The notes under the pieces are model-generated. The model did no database searches, was not told where the DNA came from, and saw only the letters and a list, made by a program, of their open reading frames with translations. From NCBI RefSeq assembly GCF_003991975.1, contig NZ_CP029822.1:2257648-2321647 (forward strand): a stretch of 64,000 bases of DNA, read 5' to 3'. The translations under genes were made by a program, and so were the position numbers. The stretch comes from Entomomonas moraniae (lineage in GTDB: Bacteria > Pseudomonadota > Gammaproteobacteria > Pseudomonadales > Pseudomonadaceae). Positions 1 through 9,287 of the stretch are shown here, in pieces (the first letter of the stretch is position 1; every line of letters begins with the position of its first letter).

Positions 1-229
1 TAGTATATCCCTAGTTTCACTATTCGATATTTATTTTTGATAGACCGCCCAAGAATACGAAGACTTCACAGTCCCACATAGCATGATCATAAAAAAAGCC
101 TATTAAACAATGAGTTTTAATCATTTTAAATTAATCAACAATACTGTTTGAAACGGTAATTTCCATATAAAACAACATTCATTCCTGACGTTTTTTATAC
201 TTTTGTTTAAAAATATATACCATACTTCA
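1..229. other. non-coding left edge
   Basis: This AT-rich stretch lies downstream of the hrpA stop. Stop codons are frequent on both strands. I see no convincing open reading frame, tRNA fold or GC-rich terminator hairpin. It may contain the 3' end of the hrpA transcript. Confidence 0.4.
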
Positions 230-3200
230 TTAGTCAACAAGTTGCCACTGTTTTTTTAAACGTTTATCTGAAATAGGAAATTTTGTCCCCAACTGCTGTG
301 CGAACAAAGAAACCCTATACTCCTCTATCATCCATCGGTACAAAAACAATGCTGTATCTCGTCTTCCTTCTTTTAAGTGTTTATCCCTTTTTTCTTGATA
401 TAAATGCCAATACTCAGACAACTCTGCACTATACACGCGATCTTTTTGCAATTGTGTAGGCAACTTAACCAAACGTTGCTCAATTGCTTTTAAGTAACGG
501 GGATATTCTTTTAACCATTCTAATGGCGTGTCCCTAACAAAATGCAAATTAACCAAATTAGCAAGCTGTTGTTTAATATCTGCTAAGGAAACAGCATGAG
601 ATAGATCTATTTTACCTTTTAAATACTTTTGTAAACCATGATATAGATTTAGAATATTGGCGATTAATCTTACTAAAAGGTCAGCATTATCAAACCAAGC
701 ACCGCGTTTTTGTTCCGCTAAAACGGCTAAACTTGCTGCATCACGAGGGAGTATGGCTTCATCAGCTAAAATCGTTTCATCTACACTCGCTAATAAAATA
801 TCATCCAATAAACCATCTAATCGCCCGAAATCTTTAAAATATAACCCTAACTCTGTTTGTAATGGTAGTTTATTGCGTAAAAACTTGGACTGCTCCGCTA
901 ATTGCTGTAATAACAAGCGCTGTAAAGCGCGTCGATGTTGATAATTAGCTTCAGCCTGTGTAGAAAACCGCCCCTCTTTTACGATGCTATTTTCCTCAAA
1001 CAGTGCAGGATAAACTGTCATACTCAATCCTGCTACTTTATGCTGTTGAGTAGTAGGCAACACATCAAAATGCTTTGCTTCAACCGTTTTATTTACTTGC
1101 TTTTCTTTAGGAATGGCTAATGCTGCTTGGCTTTCTTTAGTAAAGCGAATAACTAGTGCCTCTAAATCTCTACCCTCACCTAGTCGCTTAGCTAGCGAAT
1201 CAACTACCTCTATATTCATTCTTAAATAATCATCAAGGCCTTCTTCAGCTTCAAGCCAAGCCTCATCTGGAATACGGACACCTGTCATTCTTAATAACTG
1301 CTGACCTAAGGCTTGATACAAACTGTCATGAGCAAAGGGTATTGTTGCCAAAGCTGCTTTAACAAAATCGGGAACTGGAACAAAATTCTTACGAATAGAT
1401 TTTGGTAAGTTACGCACTAACGCAATTGCGCGCTGTTCCAATAGTCCCGGAACTAGCCAATTAAGACGCTCTTTAGACAACTGGGGTAAAAGTGGCGCAG
1501 GAACTTTTATGGTTACACCATCACGTGGATTACCTGGCTCAAAAACATAGCTCAACGATAACGTCAAACCATTCAACTCTAAGCTATCAGGAAACTGGTT
1601 TGTCGTTACCTCATCGGCGGTTCTCGCTAGAGCGTCTGCTTCCGTCATTATCAGTAGTTTAGGATTTATCTTACTCTCACGTTGATACCACTTATCAAAA
1701 CTTGCTGTTTGATAAATATCTTGTGGTATATACTGATCATAATACTGATAAAGCGTTTCTTCATCGGCAATGATATCACGGCGACGGGCTTTAGCCTCGA
1801 GATCATCTAGACGCTCCATTAGCTGGCGATTAGCCTCCAAACATTTCGTTTTCGATATAATCTCACCTCTTACCAAGCCTTCTCGAATAAATAGCTCTCG
1901 AGCAATAACAGGATCATGAGGACCATAATGAACAGCTCGGCGTCCCACAATAATCAACCCATATAAAGTCACTTGTTCAAAGGCAACAACTTGCCCTCTT
2001 TTCTTCTCCCAGTGTGGCTCTAAATAAGTTCGCTTTAATAGATGCTGAGCCAGAGTCTCTAACCATACAGGATCTATTTTAGCAACAATACGCGCAAACA
2101 ATTTTGTGGTTTCCACCAACTCAGCAGCCATAGCCCACTGCGGCCCTTTTTTTGCCAACCCCGTTGAGGGATGAATCCAAAAACGTTTTTGTCTAGCACC
2201 TAAATAATCATTGTCCTCTGTTTTCTGACCAATATGGCTTAATAACCCTGATAAAACAGCTCTATGAACTGCATCATAATTAACATTAGATTCATGATGA
2301 TTAACACCCGTTTTTTGGTGAGTTAATAACTTCATTTCTCGACAAATTAATAATAACTGCCGATGCGCATCTCGCCACTCACGCAAACGCAAATAATTTA
2401 AAAAATTTCTACGACACCAACTTCTTAACTGATTAGCACCCAATGCCTGACGTTGTTCCTCAAAGCCGCGCCATAAATTAACCAACGCTGCAAAATCAGA
2501 GTCTGGATCTTTCCATTGAGCATGAGCTTGGTCGGCAGCTTGTTGCTTTTCTATAGGTCGCTCTCTCGGATCTTGAACAGAAAGCGCACTGCTAATAATC
2601 AATAATTCATCTAAAACACCGCACCGCGAACCTTCTATCAACATACGCCCCAAACGTGGGTCTATGGGTAAACGTGCTAATTGATGCCCTAAATTAGTCA
2701 AATCTCCCTTCAAAGTAACGGCAGAAATTTCTTGCAATAGCGTAAAACCATCCTTAATCGCTTTGCTTTCCGGCGGCTCAATAAAAGGAAAATCTTCAAT
2801 TTGCCCTAATCGAAGATGGAGCATTTGTAAAATAACTGCCGCAAGATTCGTACGTAAAATCTCAGGGTCAGTAAAAAGTGGGCGACTTAAAAAATCCTCT
2901 TCACTGTACAAACGAATACAAACCCCCGCCTCAACCCGACCACAACGCCCTTTTCTCTGATTAGCACTGGCTTGAGAAATCGCTTCAATAGGAAGCCGTT
3001 GTACTTTAGCACGATAGCTATAACGGCTAATTCTGGCAACACCACTGTCGATAACATAACGAATACCGGGAACAGTCAAAGATGTTTCTGCCACGTTTGT
3101 TGCTAATACGATACGACGACCTGTTTGGGCCGGTTGAAAAATACGTTGCTGCTCAGCTGGGGTCAATCTTGCATACAGCGGTAAAACCTCCGTATCTCTT

Positions 3201-4165
3201 AAATTAGCTTTACGCAAAATATCGGCTGAATCTCTAATCTCACGCTCACCGGGTAAAAAAACCAAAACGTCACCGGCTGAGCGCTGATTCATTTTTTCAA
3301 ACTTTTCTACCTCAGAAAGCGCCGCTATAATACCCTGATCTACCGACAAGTCTTCTTCTAAAGCGTTTCCTTCACTGTCCAACTCACTGACTAGCGGGCG
3401 ATACCATGTATCAACGGGATATGTACGTCCTGATACTTCAATAATAGGCGCATCATTAAAATGCTTTGAAAATCTATCCAAATCAATAGTTGCTGAGGTT
3501 ATTATCAACTTTAAATCAGGTCGCTTAAGTAATAAAACTTTTAAGAATCCGAGCAAAAAATCGATATTTAAACTACGTTCGTGTGCCTCATCAACAATAA
3601 TAGTGTCGTAGCGGTTTAAAAAACGATCATGCTGAGTTTCTGATAGTAAAATACCATCTGTCATTAATTTAATGAGTGTCTCATCAGTACTCTTATCTTC
3701 AAATCGAACCTGATAGCCAACCAAACCGCCGAAAGGAGTTCCTAACTCATCTGCTACACGATTTCCTACACTACGAGCAGCCAATCTTCTTGGCTGCGTG
3801 TGTCCAATCATTCCATGGATACCACGGCCTATTTCCAGACAGATCTTAGGCAATTGTGTCGTTTTACCTGACCCTGTTTCCCCTGCAATAATAACTACCT
3901 GATTATCTAGTATGGCCTTTTTTATCTCTTCTCTTTTTGCTGCAATAGGTAAACTATCATCATAATGAATAGTGGGAATGCTTTGCTTTCTATTTAATAC
4001 TTTTTGTGAGGAGCTTTGTAATCTTTCTATCCATTGCGCCATTTTCTTTTCATCAAAACGTTTTTTTAACGCAAAAAAATCTCGACGCAAAGCATAACGA
4101 TCAGCGATCATTGTTTGATCAAGACGCTCCAACAAAGCATTATCTAATTTTCTTTCAGTTATCAT
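230..4165 (-). CDS. hrpA: ATP-dependent RNA helicase HrpA (DEAH box)
   Basis: The 1311-residue protein is the usual full length for bacterial HrpA, a DEAH/RHA helicase that acts on RNA in the cytoplasm (in E. coli linked to mRNA processing and stalled-ribosome rescue). Visible motifs in order are Walker A GETGSGKTT at about residues 95-103, DEAH at 192-195, SAT at 224-226, and the motif VI stretch QRKGRCGRV near residue 400. The helicase-associated and OB-fold regions follow, then the long C-terminal DUF3418 domain found in HrpA. The start ATG at 4165 is the only sensible one. It is a single gene, divergent from the DAHP synthase gene across about 240 bp. The family call is secure; a role specific to this organism is not visible. 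Confidence 0.96.
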   Translation of the reverse strand: MITERKLDNALLERLDQTMIADRYALRRDFFALKKRFDEKKMAQWIERLQSSSQKVLNRKQSIPTIHYDDSLPIAAKREEIKKAILDNQVVIIAGETGSGKTTQLPKICLEIGRGIHGMIGHTQPRRLAARSVGNRVADELGTPFGGLVGYQVRFEDKSTDETLIKLMTDGILLSETQHDRFLNRYDTIIVDEAHERSLNIDFLLGFLKVLLLKRPDLKLIITSATIDLDRFSKHFNDAPIIEVSGRTYPVDTWYRPLVSELDSEGNALEEDLSVDQGIIAALSEVEKFEKMNQRSAGDVLVFLPGEREIRDSADILRKANLRDTEVLPLYARLTPAEQQRIFQPAQTGRRIVLATNVAETSLTVPGIRYVIDSGVARISRYSYRAKVQRLPIEAISQASANQRKGRCGRVEAGVCIRLYSEEDFLSRPLFTDPEILRTNLAAVILQMLHLRLGQIEDFPFIEPPESKAIKDGFTLLQEISAVTLKGDLTNLGHQLARLPIDPRLGRMLIEGSRCGVLDELLIISSALSVQDPRERPIEKQQAADQAHAQWKDPDSDFAALVNLWRGFEEQRQALGANQLRSWCRRNFLNYLRLREWRDAHRQLLLICREMKLLTHQKTGVNHHESNVNYDAVHRAVLSGLLSHIGQKTEDNDYLGARQKRFWIHPSTGLAKKGPQWAMAAELVETTKLFARIVAKIDPVWLETLAQHLLKRTYLEPHWEKKRGQVVAFEQVTLYGLIIVGRRAVHYGPHDPVIARELFIREGLVRGEIISKTKCLEANRQLMERLDDLEAKARRRDIIADEETLYQYYDQYIPQDIYQTASFDKWYQRESKINPKLLIMTEADALARTADEVTTNQFPDSLELNGLTLSLSYVFEPGNPRDGVTIKVPAPLLPQLSKERLNWLVPGLLEQRAIALVRNLPKSIRKNFVPVPDFVKAALATIPFAHDSLYQALGQQLLRMTGVRIPDEAWLEAEEGLDDYLRMNIEVVDSLAKRLGEGRDLEALVIRFTKESQAALAIPKEKQVNKTVEAKHFDVLPTTQQHKVAGLSMTVYPALFEENSIVKEGRFSTQAEANYQHRRALQRLLLQQLAEQSKFLRNKLPLQTELGLYFKDFGRLDGLLDDILLASVDETILADEAILPRDAASLAVLAEQKRGAWFDNADLLVRLIANILNLYHGLQKYLKGKIDLSHAVSLADIKQQLANLVNLHFVRDTPLEWLKEYPRYLKAIEQRLVKLPTQLQKDRVYSAELSEYWHLYQEKRDKHLKEGRRDTALFLYRWMIEEYRVSLFAQQLGTKFPISDKRLKKQWQLVD

Positions 4166-4402
4166 TTATCAAGTATCTGGTATTGCAAAACCATCATTAT
4201 AGTACGTTTAACCTCATTCATTGAAAATTATTGTTCATCTTTAAATTTTTTCTTTCATCAAATAAATTTATCAACGTGATCAATAAAAATTATTTTCTTA
4301 TTGCTCCGGACTAGAGAAAAATACTGTATATATGTTATTGTTTATACACCGTAACCACAATATTGCTATTTGCGATAGCAAAAGAGCTTGACGAGTAATG
4401 TA

Positions 4403-5473
4403 ATGACAAATTTACCTATTGAGAATTTAAATGTAATTTCAAATAATGCATTAATTACACCAGAACAACTTAAGCAAGAGATACCTTTAACAGAAACAGC
4501 ATCTAATACAGTTTCTTATGGTCGCCAAGTTGTGCGGGATATTTTAGACCATAAGGATCATCGTCTATTTATTGTCGTTGGTCCTTGCTCGATTCATGAT
4601 CTAAAGGCAGCAAAAGAATATGCCACACGCTTAAAATCATTGGCTGACGAAGTGAAGGATACACTCTTTTTAATTATGCGTGTCTACTTTGAAAAACCAA
4701 GAACAACGGTTGGTTGGAAAGGACTTATTAACGATCCCTACTTAGATGATTCATTTAAAATCGAAGATGGACTTAAAATCGGTCGTCAACTTCTATTAGA
4801 CTTAGCTGAACTTGAGTTACCAACCGCAACAGAGGCATTAGACCCTATTACGCCTCAATACCTACAAGACCTTATTAGTTGGTCTGCCATTGGAGCACGT
4901 ACCACTGAATCACAAACCCATCGTGAAATGGCCTCTGGTCTATCATCGGCTGTTGGTTTTAAAAATGGTACAGATGGTGGCTTAACTGTGGCAATCAATG
5001 CTTTACAGTCAGTATCGAACCAACATCGTTTTCTAGGTATTGACCAAAAAGGTGGTGTTTCTATCGTAACAACACGCGGTAACCCTTACGGTCATGTAGT
5101 ATTACGTGGCGGAAATGGTCGCCCTAACTATGATTCAGTCAGCGTATCTATTTGTGAACAAGAGTTAGCTAAAGCTAAAATCACACCCAATATTATGATT
5201 GATTGCAGCCATGCAAACTCTAACAAAGACCCTGCGTTGCAACCATTAGTGATGGAAAACATTACTAATCAAATCGTAGAAGGCAATAAGTCCATTGTTG
5301 GCCTCATGGTTGAAAGTAATTTAGGATGGGGAAGCCAGCCTATTGCTAAAGACTTAAGTCAGCTTAAGTATGGCGTATCTGTAACCGATGCCTGTATCGA
5401 CTGGGAAACCACAGAAAAAACCATCCGCCTTATGCATACACGATTAAAAGATATTCTTCCTAATCGTAAATAG
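4403..5473 (+). CDS. aroG: 3-deoxy-7-phosphoheptulonate (DAHP) synthase, class I AroFGH type
   Basis: It catalyses the first shikimate-pathway step, condensing phosphoenolpyruvate with erythrose 4-phosphate. Family motifs are clear: GPCSIHD, the PEP-binding KPRTTVGWKG, GARTTESQ, GFKNGTDG and the metal-site DCSHAN. The length, 356 residues, matches class I enzymes. An upstream in-frame TTG at 4388 would add five residues, but ATG at 4403 follows GACGAG at 7-nt spacing and is preferred. Which feedback class it belongs to (Tyr, Phe or Trp sensitive) cannot be read from the sequence alone. The NPYGH segment is shared with E. coli AroH and Pseudomonas isozymes, so the symbol is a family label. It is monocistronic. 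Confidence 0.93.
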   Translation: MTNLPIENLNVISNNALITPEQLKQEIPLTETASNTVSYGRQVVRDILDHKDHRLFIVVGPCSIHDLKAAKEYATRLKSLADEVKDTLFLIMRVYFEKPRTTVGWKGLINDPYLDDSFKIEDGLKIGRQLLLDLAELELPTATEALDPITPQYLQDLISWSAIGARTTESQTHREMASGLSSAVGFKNGTDGGLTVAINALQSVSNQHRFLGIDQKGGVSIVTTRGNPYGHVVLRGGNGRPNYDSVSVSICEQELAKAKITPNIMIDCSHANSNKDPALQPLVMENITNQIVEGNKSIVGLMVESNLGWGSQPIAKDLSQLKYGVSVTDACIDWETTEKTIRLMHTRLKDILPNRK

Positions 5474-5506
5474 CACTCAACACGCTTGATGGTGCTTAAT
5501 ACATCA

Positions 5507-5794
5507 TCAAGCTTCTTGTACTAAAGCCTGTAATCCCTTACGCTCTATATACCTTTCAACATAAGAGCAAGTTGTAATAATCTTTAGATTATTCTGCTTA
5601 ACAAAGTCTATTGCCGCCGCTACTAATTCAGCCGCTATATTCTGGCCTCTTAATGCTTCTGGGACATAAGTGGTATAAATATCAATAACTTTATATCCCA
5701 TATCGCTATAAGCTAAATACGCACAGTAATCACCTATATCAATCGTAAACTGATGCTTATCTGTATCATGTATGACTGCTCCCACCATTTTCAA
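5507..5794 (-). CDS. small GNAT-fold N-acetyltransferase (YjdJ type)
   Basis: This 95-residue protein matches the single-domain YjdJ-like branch of GCN5-related acetyltransferases. The visible signature is a tyrosine-rich beta strand, then the turn VPEALRGQNIAAELV (residues about 44-58), equivalent to the acetyl-CoA-binding loop P..RG.G.A..L. In that loop the second glycine is replaced by Asn (RGQNIA). The C-terminus has the short C-S-Y-V motif common in this branch. The substrate is unknown. The gene is convergent with the DAHP synthase gene, with only about 33 bp between stops, and I see no strong terminator there. Confidence 0.8.
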   Translation of the reverse strand: MKMVGAVIHDTDKHQFTIDIGDYCAYLAYSDMGYKVIDIYTTYVPEALRGQNIAAELVAAAIDFVKQNNLKIITTCSYVERYIERKGLQALVQEA

Positions 5795-5861
5795 GCCCTC
5801 ATGCTTATTTTAGTAAGATAGATTATAGGGCTAAGCCCCATAATCCTTATCACATCAAAAA

Positions 5862-6437
5862 CTATAAAGAAATTTTTGCCCCCAATAAAGCAACAAACTT
5901 TGCAAGCCAATCAGGATGGGCAGGCCAAGCGGGTGCAGTGACTAAATTACCATCAACAATTGCTTTATCAACATCAATCGCTTGATAAATACCCCCACCT
6001 AAACCAATTTCAGGCTCGCATGCCGGATAAGCACTGCATTTTTTACCCTTCAAAATACCTGCTGCTGCGAGAAGCTGAGGCCCATGACAAACTGCTGCAA
6101 TAGGCTTTTGTGAGAAGTCCTGTACGATTTTAATAACCTGCTTATTAAGGCGTAAATATTCAGGGGCACGTCCACCGGGAATGACTAAACCAAGATAATC
6201 ATTAGCATTCACCTCATCAAAATTATAATTTAATGCAAAGTAATGACCTGGCTTCTCGCTATAAGTTTGCTCACCCTCAAAATCGTGAATCGCTGTTCTT
6301 ACTTTATCGCCTGCTTTTTTATTAGGGCATACTGTATGAACCTCGTAGCCAAGCATCGATAATGCTTGGAAAGGAACCATCACTTCGTAGTCCTCTACAT
6401 AATCGCCCACAATCATCAACAACTTTTTACCAGACAT
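5862..6437 (-). CDS. DJ-1/PfpI family protein
   Basis: This 191-residue cytosolic protein has the DJ-1/PfpI fold. The nucleophile-elbow motif AVCHGPQ sits at about residues 111-117, with the reactive Cys followed by His, and [12 protein letters not shown] lies upstream. Relatives act as glyoxalases/deglycases, chaperones or intracellular proteases, so activity cannot be assigned. The reading frame is open to 6458, but ATG at 6437 is preferred because GAGGTG precedes it by five bases. It is monocistronic, with 67 bp to the GNAT gene. The motif [16 protein letters not shown] is typical of the PfpI subgroup close to YhbO/YajL-like and amidase-like glutamine amidotransferase superfamily members. 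Confidence 0.88.
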   Translation of the reverse strand: MSGKKLLMIVGDYVEDYEVMVPFQALSMLGYEVHTVCPNKKAGDKVRTAIHDFEGEQTYSEKPGHYFALNYNFDEVNANDYLGLVIPGGRAPEYLRLNKQVIKIVQDFSQKPIAAVCHGPQLLAAAGILKGKKCSAYPACEPEIGLGGGIYQAIDVDKAIVDGNLVTAPAWPAHPDWLAKFVALLGAKISL

Positions 6438-6630
6438 ATTGCACCTCAATATAAACAAATATACATCAACAAGTTATCTAAAAATTTAAAACAAAACTTT
6501 TTTTATGTGAACAATAACTAAATGAATTGTATTCCTTTTGCCTCTAAACAATAAAAGAATGTTATTATGTTTAACAGCTGATTTAAAGATTTTTTCGTTA
6601 GAGATTATTTTAAGCCAAGGAACTGCTCTA

Positions 6631-7002
6631 ATGCATTACTTATTTATTTCTATATTAAGCTTAGGGGTTATTTCTATTGCTGTAGCTGAAGAAATAATAG
6701 AGCCAGTACAACCTTGTACCCAACAAGCCATTGAGCAGGCAAATAATCAATATTTACAGGAAATATCTAACTATACCAGTGCTTTTAGTAATGCGCGTAA
6801 CTACGAAGCAGTTGAAGCATTAAATAAAATCAAACCAAAAGCTTCTTTTAGAAAAAAGCATGCAAAAGAAATAAAACACTTTAATGACCCAAACTATCAG
6901 CCTTCCCAAGAGTTCTGTAATGACGTCTATAAAAACCTTAACGAACTAAACCAACAGGTTATGAAAGTTGTAGAGAAAAATACTACAAGTGTTACCGAGT
7001 AA
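6631..7002 (+). CDS. secreted hypothetical protein with two cysteines, possibly DUF5339-like
   Basis: I do not recognise this gene with certainty. The product is 123 residues. Residues 1-20 form a Sec signal peptide with likely cleavage after A-V-A. The mature part is about 100 residues, helical and charged, with one Cys near its N-terminus (VQPCTQQA) and one near its C-terminus (EFCNDVY), suggesting a disulfide in the periplasm. The pattern resembles DUF5339 small proteins of host-associated gammaproteobacteria, a low-confidence resemblance from memory. The frame is open from 6538, but ATG at 6631 follows AAGGA and begins the signal peptide. The next gene, a DUF4375 protein, starts 75 bp downstream on the same strand. 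Confidence 0.6.
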   Translation: MHYLFISILSLGVISIAVAEEIIEPVQPCTQQAIEQANNQYLQEISNYTSAFSNARNYEAVEALNKIKPKASFRKKHAKEIKHFNDPNYQPSQEFCNDVYKNLNELNQQVMKVVEKNTTSVTE

Positions 7003-7077
7003 CGCGCATAAATTATTAGGCTATTTATATCAACTGTGTTAACTTTTCAAAATTTCTATCAGTCATAGGATAACGCA

Positions 7078-7608
7078 ATGGATAACATCATTGTTTCTAA
7101 AAATAGTATGGATAGTATCGACCCCTACGATATTATCGACTCAAATATAAGTTTTATTAACTTGTTAAAAGAAGAAGGCTTTACTGAGGAGTTTTGTCCT
7201 GATGCTGAAACCAGCTACTATGTAGACTACTATCATTCACAGGTTAAAAATGGCGGCTTTTCCCAATTTGTTTACAACAGCGGTTGGAATGAAGAACTCA
7301 ATGCTATTATCCGCGATGGTTTAGAAAAAATGCAAGCTAAGGAGCATCTCGCTTTTTTTAACCAACAAGCTAGTTTTGTCGATACTTACGACGAACTTGA
7401 GCTAGCAAAATTTTTGGATGGCGATTATTTTGGGAAAAATCCAACCCGTCATGCACTCGACAATGACGATTTCTCAAAAATCACTGAGAATCTTATTGAG
7501 CTCAATGCCCACTGGTTAAAAAAACAACCCAACTTACTTGTACTTACCATTGAAGAAATGTTCACCACCGCAGAACAGTTATTAGGAAAAGAATTAAAAA
7601 GAGATTAA
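7078..7608 (+). CDS. DUF4375 (DMP19-like) protein
   Basis: This 176-residue cytosolic acidic protein carries the DUF4375/DMP19 core. The diagnostic segment YYHSQVKNGGFSQFVYNSG (residues about 53-71) matches the family pattern E-V-x-N-G-G-F-x-Q-F-x-x-N. DMP19 of Neisseria is a DNA-mimic protein that binds the repressor NHTF; most family members are uncharacterised. The high Asp/Glu content (for example DGDYF, LDNDDF, IEEMF) fits a DNA mimic but is not proof. AGGA precedes the ATG by six bases. It sits between a secreted unknown gene and a Sel1-repeat gene on the same strand, 28 bp from the latter, so co-transcription is likely. Confidence 0.75.
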   Translation: MDNIIVSKNSMDSIDPYDIIDSNISFINLLKEEGFTEEFCPDAETSYYVDYYHSQVKNGGFSQFVYNSGWNEELNAIIRDGLEKMQAKEHLAFFNQQASFVDTYDELELAKFLDGDYFGKNPTRHALDNDDFSKITENLIELNAHWLKKQPNLLVLTIEEMFTTAEQLLGKELKRD

Positions 7609-7636
7609 ATAATAAAATTCTGTGTAGGTAGTCGCC

Positions 7637-8182
7637 ATGCAAACCATTAAATCAATCAGTTTATCTATCATTATTTTTGGGGCGGCTCTTCTCAACCTGA
7701 GTTATGCCAATGAACAACCTACACAAGACCTAATGAAGCAGGCTAAAACTTATTATGATCAAGGTGATTATCAAACAGTAATTACCTTACTCAATAAATT
7801 AGCTGAGCAAGGTAATGCTCAAGCAATGAACAACCTAGGTTATATGTATGCCAATGGGCAAGGCGTAACAACAGACAACACCCGTGCGATGTACTGTATG
7901 CTAAAAGCAGCGGAAGGAGGTAGTATGCAAGCTATGAAAAACTTAGGATTCGCCTACTACGACGGTAAAATAGTTATAAAAGATGAACAACAATCTCTTG
8001 ATTAGTTTTCAAAATGTGCTCAATTAGATGATAGCACCTGCATGCGTCGGGTCGCTCATCTGTATCTACGAAATAAAACCATCAAGCGTAACCCAGAACT
8101 GGCTAAAAAATGGTTAACTAAATCAGCTGAATTAGGGGATGAAGAGGCAAAAAAAACGCTTAACACCGAGAACCTCTACTAA
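7637..8182 (+). pseudogene. Sel1-repeat (TPR-like) protein interrupted by an in-frame UAG
   Basis: The open frame encodes a signal peptide (residues 1-24, ending S-Y-A) and Sel1-like repeats (AKTYYDQGDYQTV, then AQAMNNLGYMYANGQGV). It stops at TAG, 8003-8005. The same frame continues for 58 more codons to TAA at 8180-8182 and encodes further repeat sequence, including AKKWLTKSAELGDEEA. The stop falls at the position where Sel1 repeats usually carry Trp (consensus A..WY.KAA), so a TGG-to-TAG change is the simplest explanation. The intact protein would have been about 181 residues. No frameshift is needed. The truncated 122-residue product may still be made, and a sequencing error is possible. 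Confidence 0.8.
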
Positions 8183-8243
8183 GCACGCTAATTTATCAAA
8201 AAATAACTACTTTTCAATCTCTCACTGCTTATCGAATAAATAA

Positions 8244-9197
8244 TCACTTAAAAGTATAATATAATTTTTGCCAAAAATTATCCTTTGGGTGATCTCGCAA
8301 AGCAGGTTCCATTGCTTTCACTGTTTCCAAGCCTAATTGTTTATAACCATAACGACTCTCAACCAATGCCTGCCCCGCCTTAGCAATGCTATTTACCAAA
8401 GCAGTATCTGCTCTTAATGTAGCCAGTTTGGTTTGAATATCTTCTAAATTCTTATATAAAACAATATTCTCCATATCTACAAAACCTAATGCTTGGTTTT
8501 CCTCTGCTCCTTGGTCATAAGCAATCAATACACACCCACAAGCCATTGCTTCAAAGTTTTTAATCATATACTCACCAAAACCCACATCGGCACTGACAAA
8601 AAACTTAATACGATTTAACGCATTAACATAGTCCTCGCCCGACTTTGTTTTGGTAATGACTAAATTTTCTGCTTTTGCTACCGCTTCTAATGTTTGTTTA
8701 CGTAGACTATAAGCCTCATTACGAATACTGCCAACAAAACCTAGCTCAATATCACGCTCAAGGTGTTTATTAACCAACAACTCCTCATCGTACCCCTTAG
8801 GTACAAAGATGGCATCAACGCCCTCTTGTTGCAACTTTTTTGCCAATGTATAACCTGAGACTAACACCCTAGCCCAAGGTAAATGACGATAATGCTGACT
8901 AAATTTGCCTTGGTATTTACCCACGGCATAATTTTGCCATGCATCATGCTCTAAAATAACTAAATTAGGGATTGTGCGAATAAAATCCACTTGCTTAATT
9001 TCTTTTTTAAAGCGTAAGAAAAATACAATACGGTCATACTTCGAGGTATCAACATGATCCTTAAAATAGCGCTTCAAGTTCGCTTGCTCATCACTACTCA
9101 ACCAACGAGTATCACAGTCACAATTGGCCTCAATACTCGTATATAACCGATCTAAAATGATTCGCTGTTCTTTTTGAACAAGAAATAAAACTTTCAT
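8244..9197 (-). CDS. glycosyltransferase-like protein (group 1, GT-B type)
   Basis: This 317-residue protein looks like a GT-B glycosyltransferase. The N-terminal half is divergent and begins MKVLFLV. The C-terminal half has the nucleotide-sugar-domain features GFVGSIRNEAY (about 165-175) and the pattern NFEAMACGCVLIAYDQGAEEN (first Glu near residue 240), equivalent to the E-x7-E region of group 1 transferases. It may act on a cell-envelope glycan; donor and acceptor are unknown. The frame is open to 9272, but ATG at 9197 has AGGGTGAGT just upstream and is chosen. The gene diverges from argH with 90 bp between starts. Confidence 0.75.
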   Translation of the reverse strand: MKVLFLVQKEQRIILDRLYTSIEANCDCDTRWLSSDEQANLKRYFKDHVDTSKYDRIVFFLRFKKEIKQVDFIRTIPNLVILEHDAWQNYAVGKYQGKFSQHYRHLPWARVLVSGYTLAKKLQQEGVDAIFVPKGYDEELLVNKHLERDIELGFVGSIRNEAYSLRKQTLEAVAKAENLVITKTKSGEDYVNALNRIKFFVSADVGFGEYMIKNFEAMACGCVLIAYDQGAEENQALGFVDMENIVLYKNLEDIQTKLATLRADTALVNSIAKAGQALVESRYGYKQLGLETVKAMEPALRDHPKDNFWQKLYYTFK

Positions 9198-9287
9198 ACT
9201 CACCCTATTAAAAATCTGCGTCACCAAAACACATCTGGTATCATAGCGCCATTGTACTGAAAAATAATCCAATTGCAGAGTTTAATT

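Noticed and set aside
4331-4350. Possible LexA box near CTGTATATATG upstream of the DAHP synthase gene
   Set aside because: Only the CTGT half matches; the ACAG half is missing, so no SOS site is supported.
6631-8182. A toxin-antitoxin or contact-dependent inhibition locus
   Set aside because: No toxin domain, delivery signal or partner gene is present in the patch; only immunity-like speculation remains.
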